Below the pieces are notes generated by a model, which saw only the letters and a program-made list of their open reading frames with translations, had not been told where the DNA came from and made no database searches. Below are positions 1-10,073 of a stretch of DNA of 20,415 nt, in pieces (positions within the stretch are counted from its first letter, which is position 1; the number at the start of each line of letters is the position of its first letter). A program made the translations under genes and the position numbers. The DNA is from Oppiella nova. Lineage: Eukaryota; Arthropoda; Arachnida; Sarcoptiformes; Oppiidae. Location of the stretch: contig CAJPVJ010000793.1 in NCBI GenBank assembly GCA_905397405.1, positions 1 to 20,415 on the forward strand. The letters run 5' to 3'.

Positions 1-1505
1 CATAAAGGACAATGTTGCCAGGATAAAACCGCTGATTAATATTGATATATCCTTCCTGTATACTTCATCAAGGTTAATTTTCCTATCATTTTTATTGAGA
101 TTAAATGTATGATTTTTGGGTTGAATTCGTTTAATAGTAAGTATTTTTGTAATAACATTTGCAATCATAGTATCATGTATATTGATTCCGGTTTCGACAA
201 TTTGCTTATACCTAGATCATTTTAATGAATTACAAAAAATATTCATTTAAAATAAGGATGTAAATTAATTAATATGAATACGTACAAGATATTCATCTGA
301 TTCCTATGTGAATAGAGTCTAGGTACTTGCAACACTGCCCAAGTACCAAGGTATTTATGCTTAGAAATTTGAAATTGATCTTGGTAAGTTATATAATTTT
401 GATAAAAACTTAATGAAAATAGTTCATTAACTAGCCAAATAGCCTTATTTTTAACAATTTTCTCAAAAATCTTATCAAATGGTACTTGATCAGGCCTTGT
501 TATTCGTTTATTAATTTGATGAATTGTATTATTATCAAGATAATTGTTTAGGATTAATTGCTGTATGGTATGTGGGTTAGTAATTATTGAAATTGTTTCA
601 TGATGAATCATTTGGTCAATTGTTTCAATAGTTGCAACTTTGTATACAATAAAATAGGTTTTTAATAAAACACTTGTAAAACACCTTGTTAATATAAACG
701 CACATAAAATCCAAATAGTAGTCAATGAATAGAAAATGATCTTGGATATTTTGCTATTATATATGTGTTCATAACGATTTTTTATAAATATAACAACCCC
801 CTGACTAGTTAACGTCCTAAATATATCCATAGATAAATTAATATTGCTTGATGATTTATTGATTATTTTATTAAATAACATTGCTACTATTATTGACGAT
901 AATAATATAAGAGACCATACCTGTCGGAAATTTTGAATAATTCTTGTTAACAACCTTAATTATGTTAATTATTGAAAATCAATTTACTTTTAATTCAAAA
1001 AATTTCAGTAAATTAAAAAATGATTTGTCCTTCAATTCATTAATCCCGGTAATAATGGTAACTAAATGTGCTTGCTCCATTGGGATCATGTCATGAGTAG
1101 GAATCTTAGTTATATTTAGTGTATTGAATCTCAAATCAATTATTCTATTCTGTAATTGATCATGATATAAATAAAATATGTGAATAATTTACATTTCATT
1201 AAGTTAATAACTTACCCTGTCAAATAATGCTAATGTAATTGCAAAACATAATTTACATAGAACATATTCCATTATAGCTAAACCACGACCAAATAAAATG
1301 TACTAAATAATAAATTATAATTAATTCCAAAAGAAATAATATAAATTTAAAAAATTAATAAATCAATTACCATTTGGGGGATCATAGTAACAATATTATT
1401 TTTACCACATGTACTGTTACAATTAATTGGATATGGTGAATTTATTGTATATTGAGATATAAATCCAAATAGATAATCTTTTTTGTAATAAACGAATTTA
1501 GCCAT
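1..1505 (-). CDS. IR-like receptor copy A (3' end beyond window)
   Basis: Predicted divergent ionotropic-receptor-like channel, from the variant ionotropic glutamate receptor superfamily, acting in the plasma membrane. Exons on the minus strand are 1505-1371, 1302-1216, 1149-988, 920-286 and 211-1, all joined by GT-AG introns of 66-74 nt with phases 0, 0, 0, 2. The frame stays open for 410 codons and leaves the window inside membrane segment M4. Exons 1-3 give a short S1-like lobe with Cys and ITG motifs. Exon 4 begins with VWSLILL (M1), then a pore-loop motif DIFRTLTSQG, M3 (WILCAFILTRCFTSVLL) and the S2 lobe. Exon 5 has the ETGI motif that precedes M4 in this family. The start is the MAKF methionine, because exon 1 is exactly 45 codons here and in copies B, C and E, and A has a stop just upstream. 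It is nearly identical to B and C. The ligand is unknown. Confidence 0.8.
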
Positions 1506-2205
1506 TTTATTAAATTAAAAATATAGCCATTTAAAAAATATAACTACAATAAATAAGTACTAAATTTTTATGATCCAATTTTATATTTAATAAAAAGCAA
1601 TAATTAATTGTCATGTGTTTTCTGAAAAAATAAAATATACATAATGATATTTTTACTTAAAATAAATTATTAACATATAATTTATTAATTGATAACAATG
1701 TTCTCAAAACCAATTATCACAATTATGTATAATTAAATTAATTATTTACAAATTTTATTTAATTGCATTTAATTTATATATATATATTTAGCTGCCATAA
1801 TTAAAATAAACGTGAAATAATGTCCAATAATTTTTTAGAAAAAAATATAAAGACATTATATAAAAACAATTAATTTTTAAAGTACAAATCGACTTTAATA
1901 ATAATAATAATTATATTATGTTTATTACATAAAAATGAATTATCATATAGCCTTAATCATTTAGTTCATGGATAACAAATTATCCCAGCATGAAAATGGG
2001 TCTTTCACACAGTATATAGCTAATATTTAATAATAAATATGAAACATTTTAAACATTAATATTATTTATGGCTTGGGAACCCCGATACAAACTTAACGCT
2101 AAAAGTAACGATACTAATTTAACTTGCCTATTTAATTATTTATACAATAATCATAATGATTCTACATTTTGAAAACTAAAATAGTTTATTTAACTAAATC
2201 AATAT
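1506..2205. other. Upstream region of copy A; no gene seen
   Basis: Very AT-rich sequence between the start of copy A and the 3' end of pseudogene D. The part from about 1560 to 1950 resembles the upstream region of copy C (about 7010-7385) and the segment at 3924-4626, so it is probably the conserved 5' flank of this receptor subfamily. It includes a short run of AT dinucleotides near 1780. On the minus strand a short reading frame starting at an ATG near 1615 matches codons upstream of MAKF in copy C, but it ends at a stop before exon 1. I see no other coding signal. Confidence 0.5.
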
Positions 2206-2967
2206 TTATTTATCATAATTATTAAATGTGTTTCGAAAGGTTAAAACCTCAATTAGAAAACTAAATAATGATATTAGAAAACCAACAATTAATATTGATA
2301 TATTTTTACGATACAGATCATCCAGATTAATTTTAATACATTTCTTACTAACTGAAGCTGTTTCAAAATTATATACATAAGATAGACCATGTTGCAATGC
2401 CATATCTATCATATTTTGAATAACTTTCATAATCATGTGATGATATTTATCAAGTCCACTTTCTATTAAACGTTTATATCTGTTAATTTAAAATAAATAT
2501 AATACAAATTAATTGCTATTTTAAATACAGTTATTTTATAAAGGTAACTTACGCAAAGCACATGCTACTTTTATATGTCGAACGTTTATCGACTATCATA
2601 ACACCCAACGAAAATATATAGCTATTTGGGGATATAACAAATTTATCATGATCACTTTTATAATGGAGCATTTTTAAAAGGTGAGCTTTACTCAAGGTAT
2701 TTATTTAACGGAACAATCATTATTATAGTAATTCCTATGACTAGTAGCTTCCACGTAGACATCTAAAAAATATATTTTATAAACTAGGAAGCCTGTTAAT
2801 TAAATGTGCTTGCTCTAAAAGTAATATTGTTGTATTTGTCGTATATATTGATAGTGTCTTATCATTAATCAATTGATCCAAGGTCTCAATACTTGGTACA
2901 AATATGTGTCGAAAATATGAGTTCAGTAATACACTAGTAAAACATTGCGTTATTATCAGGGTACTAA

Positions 2968-3167
2968 TCAGCCACGTGATACAGACTAGTTTATAATTGA
3001 AAATTGTTAATTTATTTTTATGTAAATTATTATAACGTGATGTAAAATAAATATGCCCTTGATGAGTTAATGTCCTAAAGATATTCATAAATAATACTTT
3101 AAATTCGATACCATTTACTAATTAATAATTATTAACAAGCTGAAATTTTTATAAATTACCTGATTAT
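2968..3167 (-). repeat. Duplicated segment inside copy D, unit 1 (deleted form)
   Basis: This 200-bp unit matches 3546-3836 nearly base for base, with a few substitutions, and runs from the start of M3 back to the last bases of exon 3. It lacks a 91-bp stretch present in the other unit. The joint lies at a short direct repeat, ATTAGTAAA, found both in intron 3 and in the coding sequence after M1, which points to a microhomology-mediated deletion. Confidence 0.85.
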
Positions 3168-3545
3168 CAAATAAATGTATAAAATTAAAATACGAATCAT
3201 CTGCTACTAGTGTCATGCCTGTAATAATTTGTGCCTGATATATGTCACGTAATGTAATTAATTCAAAACGAAACACCCACTTATGATCGAGTGGAAGGAA
3301 TAACTTAAACACAATTTGGTCAGCCTAAATTTGTTAAAAATATTATTGTATTTGGTATTTAAAAATATATTCATATATAATATAACTTACTTGATTATGC
3401 AATTTACCCATATTAAATACCATGGTCAGGCACAATTTACATTCAATATACTCAAGTAGTGATAAATCCATTCCGCGTAATACTTGCTATAGATAAAAAT
3501 TTAAATTTTACAACCTTATTAATAAATTAATTTTTCATACCAAAT

Positions 3546-3836
3546 TCAGCCACGTGATACAGGCTAGTTTATAATTGAAAATTGTTAATTTATTTTTATT
3601 TAAATTATTATAACGTGATGTAAAATAAATATGCCCTTGATGAGTTAATGTCCTAAAGATATCCATAAATAATACTTTAAATTCGATACCATTTTTACTA
3701 ATTTTTCGTATTAACAATACTGTTACTAGGGCATATAGTAGCAAGTAAAACCAAATCTAATTAAAATTAGTTTCACACATAATTTACTAATTAATAATTA
3801 TTAACAAGCTGAAATTTTTATAAATTACCTGATTAT
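3546..3836 (-). repeat. Duplicated segment inside copy D, unit 2 (retains M1)
   Basis: This 291-bp second copy holds the end of exon 3, an intact intron 3 with acceptor, and the start of exon 4. It encodes IWFYLLLYALVTV (M1), then a pore-loop motif DIFRTLTHQG, and stops matching at the beginning of M3. It lies upstream of exon 2 on the minus strand, where exon 1 should be, so exon order is scrambled. Its outer end coincides exactly with the inner-facing start of the 88-bp inverted-repeat arm. Confidence 0.85.
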
Positions 3837-3923
3837 AACCTATGTTTATTAAGTTTAGATAGATAATTCTATTAAACTCAATTTATCGTTGGTTGAGTGT
3901 ATTTTTTTAGATTTAGTTATAAT
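3836..3923 (+). repeat. 88-bp inverted repeat, left arm
   Basis: The stretch starting TAACCTATGTTTATTAAG is the exact reverse complement of 4627-4714, with no mismatch that I can find over 88 bases. The similarity stops abruptly on both sides. It could be the terminal repeat of a foldback or MITE-like element, or the mark of an inverted duplication. No clear target-site duplication flanks the pair. Confidence 0.9.
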
Positions 3924-4626
3924 TTTAATATTAATTGCAATTTTGTAAATTTAACAAGATATAATTGTTAAATAACTTGGTAAATAATTAAACAAATTAA
4001 AAATTACTATAAATAATGATTTAATTAAGTTTAAAAGTAATTAAATCATTTTTATTTTCAATACAATTTAAACTGTAATAAACAACAATTCGTTCATTTA
4101 ATACACAATACTTCAGACATAGATCATTATAGCAGAATCCCGTTCAATTAGTAAACGTTTATGAGTCAATTTTATATTTAATATGTTGTAATTTATTGTC
4201 AAGTGCTTTTTAAAATATATGCTTACGTATATACAATAATAATAAGTTTATTTAAAATAAATTATTAATATATAATTTATAAGTTGATAACACTGTTCTG
4301 AAAACCTATTATAACAATTATTTATAATTAAATTAATTATTTACAAATTATATTTAAGTGCACAGCATATATATATTTGGCTGTCATAATTAAATAAGCA
4401 TAACATCATGTCCAATTATCTTTAGTAAAATATTAATATAAAGACATTATATTAAAAACCAATTATTTTTAAAAGTACAATTAGACGTTAATAATAATAA
4501 TTATAATGTTTATGACATAAAATCAATTTTCAAATAGCCTAAACATTTAATTCAGAGGTGTCCAGACATTATTAATTGATGTTTTTTACAGATAACAATT
4601 TTAGAATCAATCCTAATTAATGTTAT
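3924..4626 (-). other. IR-gene upstream region in inverted orientation
   Basis: No intact gene is present. Read on the minus strand, the part from about 4540 to 4147 matches the sequence just upstream of copy C (about 7010-7380) and of copy A, ending at CTAATTG, the point where the immediate upstream sequence of copy B begins. The segment therefore looks like a receptor 5' flank (promoter region) facing away from B and towards broken copy D. The remaining 220 bp (3924-4146) do not match the other copies and may come from an inserted element. Confidence 0.6.
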
Positions 4627-4714
4627 ATTATAACTAAATCTAAAAAAATACACTCAACCAACGATAAATTGAGTTTAATAGAATTATCTATCTAAACTTA
4701 ATAAACATAGGTTA
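4627..4714 (-). repeat. 88-bp inverted repeat, right arm
   Basis: Exact reverse complement of 3836-3923, ending in AATAAACATAGGTTA. It lies about 190 bp upstream of the B start codon. The sequence from 4715 to about 4850 matches neither the A nor the C upstream region. Confidence 0.9.
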
Positions 4715-4850
4715 GAATCATTAAATTAATAATTTATAATCATTTTATAGATTATTCTTGTCATATAAATTAAAATTAAACATTTTATTAAGCTAGAAAA
4801 TAATAATTTTATAAATAAAATAGATAGATCCTTATTGCACATTGTGATTC

Positions 4851-6984
4851 AATTGTTGATAATATTATTCTAGTTTTATTATTTTATATTGTAGTACATA
4901 AAATGGCGAAATTTGTTTATTACAAAAAGGATTATCTATTTGGATTTATATCTCAATATACAATAAAATCATTTTATCCAATTGTTTGTAACAATACATG
5001 TGCTAAAAATAATATTGTTACTGTGATCCCTCAAATGGTAATTGCTTTATTAATGTTAAAAATTTAATTATTTTTTACATTAATCATAATTTACTATCTA
5101 GCACATTTTATTTGGTCGCGGTTTAGCTATAATGGAATATGTTCTATGTAAATTATGTTTTACAGTTACATTAAGATCATTTGATTGGGTAAGTTATTAA
5201 TTTAATTAAATGTAAATTATTCACCCATTTTATTTATATCATGATCAATTACAGAATAGAATAATTGATTTGAGATTCAATACACTAAATATAACTAAGA
5301 TTCCTACTCATGACATGATCCAAATGGAGCAAGCACATTTAGTTACCATTATTACCGGGATTACTGAATTGAAGGATAATTCATTTTTTAATATAAAAAA
5401 TTTCTTTGAATTAAAAGTAAATTGATTTTTAATAATTTACATAATTAAGGTTGTTAACAAGAATTATCTAAATTTCCGACAGGTATGGTCTCTTATATTA
5501 TTATCGTCAATAATAGTAGCAATGATATTCAATAAAATAATTTATAAATCATCAAGCAATATAAATTTATCTATGGATATATTTAGGACGTTAACTAGTC
5601 AGGGTGTTGTTATATTTATAACAAATCGTCATAAACACATATTTAATAGCAAAATATCCAAGATCATTTTCTATTCATTGACTACTATATGGATATTAAG
5701 TGCGTTTATATTAACTAGATGTTTTACAAGTGTTTTATTAAAAACCTATTTTATTGTAAACAAAGTTGCAACTATTGAAACAATGGACCAGATGATTCAC
5801 CATGAAACAATATCAATTATTACTAGACCGGTTACCATACAGCAATTAATTCTGAACAATTATCTTGATAATAATACAATTCAACAAATTATTAAACGAC
5901 TAACAAGGCCTGATCAAGTATCACCTGGCAAAATTTTTGAGAAAATTATTACAAATAAGGCTATTTGGCTAGTTGATGAACTATTTGCATTAAGTTTTTA
6001 TCAAAATTATATAACCTACCAAGATCAATTTCAAATTTCCAGGCATAAATACCTTGGTTCTTGGGCAGTGTTGCAAATACCTAGACTCTATTCACATAGG
6101 AATCAAATGAATATCTTGTACGTATTTATATTAATAAATTAACATCCTTATTTTAAATTAATATTTATTGTAATTTATTAAAATGATCTAGGTACAAGCA
6201 AATTATCGAAACCGGGATCAATATTCATGATACTATGATTGCAAATGTTATTACAAAAATACTTACTATTAAACGAATTCAACCCAAAAATCATACATTT
6301 AATCTCGATAAAAATGATAGGAAAATTAACCTTGATGAAGTATACAGGAAGGATATATCAATATTAATCAGCGGTTTTATCCTGGCAACATTGTCCTTTA
6401 TGATTGAAATTTTAGATTTGAATGAATTTTCTAAATATAAATTACGAAAGGATAAAATAATAAATTCAAACAAAATATTAACAAACCGACGTAGACACAA
6501 TATTTTTAAACATACGTATAATTACTATTTATAATACAGATATATTTTTGTTATCAAAAGGCGTTAGATACGAATAATTTAACTTGATAAAAATTTTATA
6601 AATACCTATGTAATTTAATGGTATTAGTAATATTTTATTATAATTATTTTATATTCAACCCATAAACAAAATATTAAATAGAATCTCAAGTCTAAATGAA
6701 ATTAATTTATAATAAAATTATAAATTGTAAGTTTTGCTAACTGATATTTTAAATAATTGTCAAATATTAAATCTTAATTCAAATGGGTTATTAGTCCCTA
6801 AAGTATAATAATGTAGCATATATTTTTAATTTAATTATGCAAATTAAATTGTATACAATATTATCAAATTGTTTAAATTATTAATTGTTAAAGATATAAT
6901 AGTTTTATGAAAAACATGCAAATAAATTACATTAATTGTATACTAATAAATTAAATAATTAAAACATTAACATGTAGTATTTGT
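4851..6984 (+). repeat. Segmental duplication, B unit
   Basis: Contains gene B with about 50 bp of 5' flank and about 450 bp of 3' flank. It matches 7376-9552 over its whole length, with small insertions and deletions. The shared 3' border lies at the motif AACATGTAGTATTTGT. The similarity includes introns and flanks, so B and C arose by a local tandem duplication. Confidence 0.8.
4903..6534 (+). CDS. IR-like receptor copy B, complete, five exons
   Basis: Predicted ligand-gated-channel-type membrane protein of 453 aa. Exons are 4903-5037, 5102-5188, 5255-5416, 5483-6117 and 6192-6534, and the introns are 64-74 nt. The start MAKFVYY is chosen because exon 1 is 45 codons in A, B, C and E, and no upstream in-frame ATG exists here. 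Residues 1-128 form a very short S1-like part with two Cys and an ITGITEL motif. M1 is at about 129-147, the pore-loop motif TSQG at 166-169, M3 at about 191-217 with RCFTSVLL where iGluRs have SYTANLA, S2 with VDEL, then ETGI and M4 at 395-414. There is no amino-terminal domain and no clear signal peptide. The degenerate M3 motif and lack of an obvious glutamate-binding Arg suggest a divergent IR with an unknown ligand. The spliced frame is intact. Confidence 0.82.
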
Positions 6985-7427
6985 GAAAATTTATTTTATG
7001 TTATAAACATTATAATTATTATTAGTAAAGTCTAATTGTACTTTTAAAATTAATAGGTCTTTAATATAATGTCTTTATATTAATATTTTAGTAAAAATAA
7101 TTGGACAGTATGCTAGGCTTATTTAATTATGACAGTCAATATATATATATATATATATGCTATGCACTTAAATATAATTTGTAAATAATTGATTTATAAA
7201 TAATTGTTATAATAGGCTTTGAGAAGACTGTTATCAACTTATAAATTATATATTAATAATCTATTTTAAGTAAAAATATTATAATTGTATATATGTTAGC
7301 ATATAATTTAACAGAGCACTTGACAATAAATTACAGCTTATTATTAAATATAAAATTGACTCGTAAACTTTTGCTAATTGTTGATATTATTATTCTAGTT
7401 TTATTATTTTATATTGTAATAAATAAA
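6535..7427. other. B 3' flank and C upstream region; no gene seen
   Basis: From 6535 to 6984 the sequence is the duplicated 3' flank, matching the flank after copy C. From about 7010 to 7375 it is the receptor upstream region shared with copy A and with the inverted segment at 3924-4626. A run of AT dinucleotides lies at 7139-7158. From 7293 the frame is open into exon 1 of copy C, which is discussed there. Confidence 0.55.
7139..7158. repeat. (AT)n microsatellite
   Basis: Ten AT units in the upstream region of copy C. Shorter AT runs occur at the matching places near 1780 and 4365, so the site belongs to the conserved flank and has changed length between copies. Confidence 0.8.
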
Positions 7428-9552
7428 ATGGCGAAATTTGTTTATTACAAAAAAGATTATCTGTTTGGATTTATATCTCAATATACAATAAATTCACCTT
7501 ATCCAATTATTTGTAACAATACATGTGCTAAAAATAATATTGTTACTGTGATCCCTCAAATGGTGATTGCTTTATTATTTTTAAAAATTTAATTATTTTT
7601 TACATTAATCATAATTTACTATCTAGTACATTTTATTTGGTCGCGGTTTAGCTATAATGGAATATGTTCTATGTAAATTATGTTTTACAGTTATATTAAA
7701 ATCATTTGATTGGGTAAGTTATTAATTTAATTAAATGTAAATTATTCACGCATTTTATTTATATCATGATTAATTACAGAATAAAATAATTGATTTGAGA
7801 TTCAATACACTAAATATAACTAAGTTTCCTACTCATGACATGATCCCAATGGAGCAAGCACATTTAGTTACCATAATTACCGGGATTACTGAATTGAAGG
7901 ACAAATCATTTTTTAATTTACTGAAATTTTTTGAATTAAAAGTAAATTGATTTTCAATAATTAACATAATTAAGGTTGTTAGTGACAATTATTTAAATTT
8001 CTTACAGGTATGGTCTCTTATATTATTATCGTCAATAATAGTAGTAATGTTATTTAATAAAATAATTTATAAATCATCAAGCAATATAAATTTATCAATG
8101 GATATATTTAGGACGTTAACTAGTCAGGGTGTTGTTATATTTATAACAAATCGTTATGAACACATATATAATAGCAAAATATCCAAGATCATTTTCTATT
8201 CATTGACTACTATTTGGATTTTATGTGCGTTTATATTAACAAGGTGTTTTACAAGTGTTTTATTAAACACCTATTTTATTGTAAACAAAGTTGCAACTAT
8301 TGAAACAATTGACCAGATGATTCACCATGAACCAATATCAATTATTACTAGACCGCTTACTATACAGCACTTAGTCCCAAACAATTATCTTGATAATAAT
8401 ACAATTCATCAAATTAATAAACGAATAATATGGTTTGGACAAGTCCCAATTGATAAAATTTTTGAGAAAATTGTTACAAATAAGGCTATTTTGCTAGTTG
8501 ATGAACTATTTGCGTTAAATTTTTATAAAAATTATATAACCTACCAAGATCAATTTAAAATTTCCGGGCATAAATACCTTGGTACTTGGGCAGTGTTGCA
8601 AGTACCTAAACTCTTTTCACATAGAAATCAATTGAATATCTTGTACGTATTCATATTAATTAATTTACATCCTTATTTCAAATAAATATTTTTTGGATCT
8701 AAAATGATCTAGGTACAAGCAAATTGTCGAAAGCGGGATCAATATACATGATACTATAATCAGAAATGTTATTACAAAACTATTTGGACTAATTCAACCC
8801 AAAAATCATACATTTAATCTCAATAAAAATGATAGGAAAATTAACCTTGATGAAGTATACAGGAAGGATATATCAATATTAATCAGCGGTTTTATCCTGG
8901 CAACATTGTCCTTTATGATTGAAATTTTAGATTTAAATGAATTTTCTAAATATAAATTACGAAAGGATAAAATAATAAATTCAAACAAAATATTAACAAA
9001 CCGACGTAGACACAATATTTTTAAACATACGTATAATTACTATTTATAATACAGATATATTTTTGTTACCAAAATGTGTTAGATACGAATAATTTAATTT
9101 GATAAAAAGTTTATAAATACCTGTGTAATTTAAAAGTATTAGTATTATTTTATTATGATTATTTTATATTCTACCCATAAACATAATATTAAATAGAATC
9201 TCAAGTTTAAATGAAATTAATTTATAATCAAAATATAAACTGTAAATGTTGCTAACTGATATTTTAAATAATTGTCAAATATTAAATCTTAATTCAAATG
9301 GGTCATTAATCCTTAAAGTATAATAATGTAGCATATATTTCTAATTTAATTATGCAAATTAAATTGTATATTATCAAATTGTTTAAATTATTATTTGTTA
9401 AAGAAATAGTATATAAAACAATTATATAAATATATAAATTTACAAAATTACAAGTATATAAATTTTATAGTTTCATATAAAACATGCAAATAAATTACAT
9501 TAATTGTATACTAATAAATTAATTAATTAAAACATTAACATGTAGTATTTGT
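7376..9552 (+). repeat. Segmental duplication, C unit
   Basis: Partner of 4851-6984, in the same orientation. It carries gene C and the matching 3' flank, with an extra AT-rich insertion of about 55 bp near 9405-9470. Confidence 0.8.
7428..9049 (+). CDS. IR-like receptor copy C, complete, five exons
   Basis: Close paralogue of copy B, predicted 451 aa. Exons are 7428-7562, 7627-7713, 7780-7941, 8008-8642 and 8713-9049, with the same intron phases. The frame is open and the order is the same: S1-like part, M1 (VWSLILL), pore loop TSQG, M3 (WILCAFILTRCFTSVLL), S2 (VDEL), ESGI and M4 (GFILATLSF). Exon 5 is two codons shorter than in B. Over the M1-S2 exon C differs from B at about 33 residues, but the last 255 bp of coding sequence differ at only two bases. 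In this copy the frame is open upstream to an ATG at 7293, adding 45 codons with a hydrophobic stretch (LLLIVDIIILVLLFYIV) that could be a signal anchor. The MAKF start is preferred because it is the one shared by A and B. Confidence 0.82.
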
Positions 9553-10073
9553 TAAATAATTTATTTTTACAATTTTCCCAACCCATTAATAAAACCTTAA
9601 TTAATATTTTAGTATAATTTCATATATGAGTTTGTGTTGTTACAAAAATATTTTTAATAATTATTTTTTTAATAGAAAATTAAATATTGTTTTAAAACTA
9701 TATATTTTAACCGTTTATTTGCTATAAAATTGTAAAATCTGATGTTTTAATTTTAATTTTATTAAAACTTTTGAACTTGAAATCTATAATTAATTATAAT
9801 GATTATACGTTATTAAATATAATTATGTGGGTACTCTATGCAAAGCCTAATAAAATTAATATTAAATTTAAATTGTAAACATTTTGTATGGCGTACCCAT
9901 ATATTTTGTGATAAATTATAATAAAAATATGCTTATTTTAAAGGTTTTTAACACTTTCAACTCATATTTCATATAAATAGCAATATTTTAAAATTATAAC
10001 TTTATTGTATTTCTAATCAACGTATATTGAAATATATTTTGTTTAAATAAAATAATTATTACAAACAATCGAG
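9553..10073. other. AT-rich intergenic stretch, nothing recognised
   Basis: The similarity to the copy B 3' flank ends at about 9552. From there to the start of gene F I see no open frame with protein-like composition, no repeat shared with the rest of the window, and no convincing RNA gene. It presumably contains the promoter of gene F. Confidence 0.4.

Larger units (their letters stand above)
2206..3836 (-). pseudogene. Scrambled IR-like pseudogene, copy D
   Basis: Remains of an IR-like channel gene related to A-C and E. Recognisable pieces in gene order are exon 2 (3486-3391, with LEYIECKLC), exon 3 (3324-3160, with QAQIITGM), exon 4 from about 3120 to 2553 and exon 5 (2479-2206, with IESGLDKYHH, KINLDDLYRK and an M4 ending in FLIEV). 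It is broken in several ways. No exon 1 is present. A 91-bp deletion has removed the intron 3 acceptor and M1 from the main copy. A duplicate of the exon 3 end to M3 start, still carrying M1 (IWFYLLLYALVTVLLI), sits upstream at 3836-3546. Exon 4 also has stops and frame changes between about 2800 and 2680. The homologous frame resumes (KSDHDKFVISPNSY) up to a good donor at 2552. It is unlikely to make a working channel. Confidence 0.8.

Noticed and set aside
6291-6500. 69-codon minus-strand open frame, repeated nearly unchanged at 8806-9015
   Set aside because: It is antisense to exon 5 of copies B and C. Its conservation follows from the near-identity of that exon, and it has no independent coding signal.
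7139-7158. AT dinucleotide run as a promoter element of copy C
   Set aside because: It is variable in length between copies and in such an AT-rich genome is best explained as a microsatellite.
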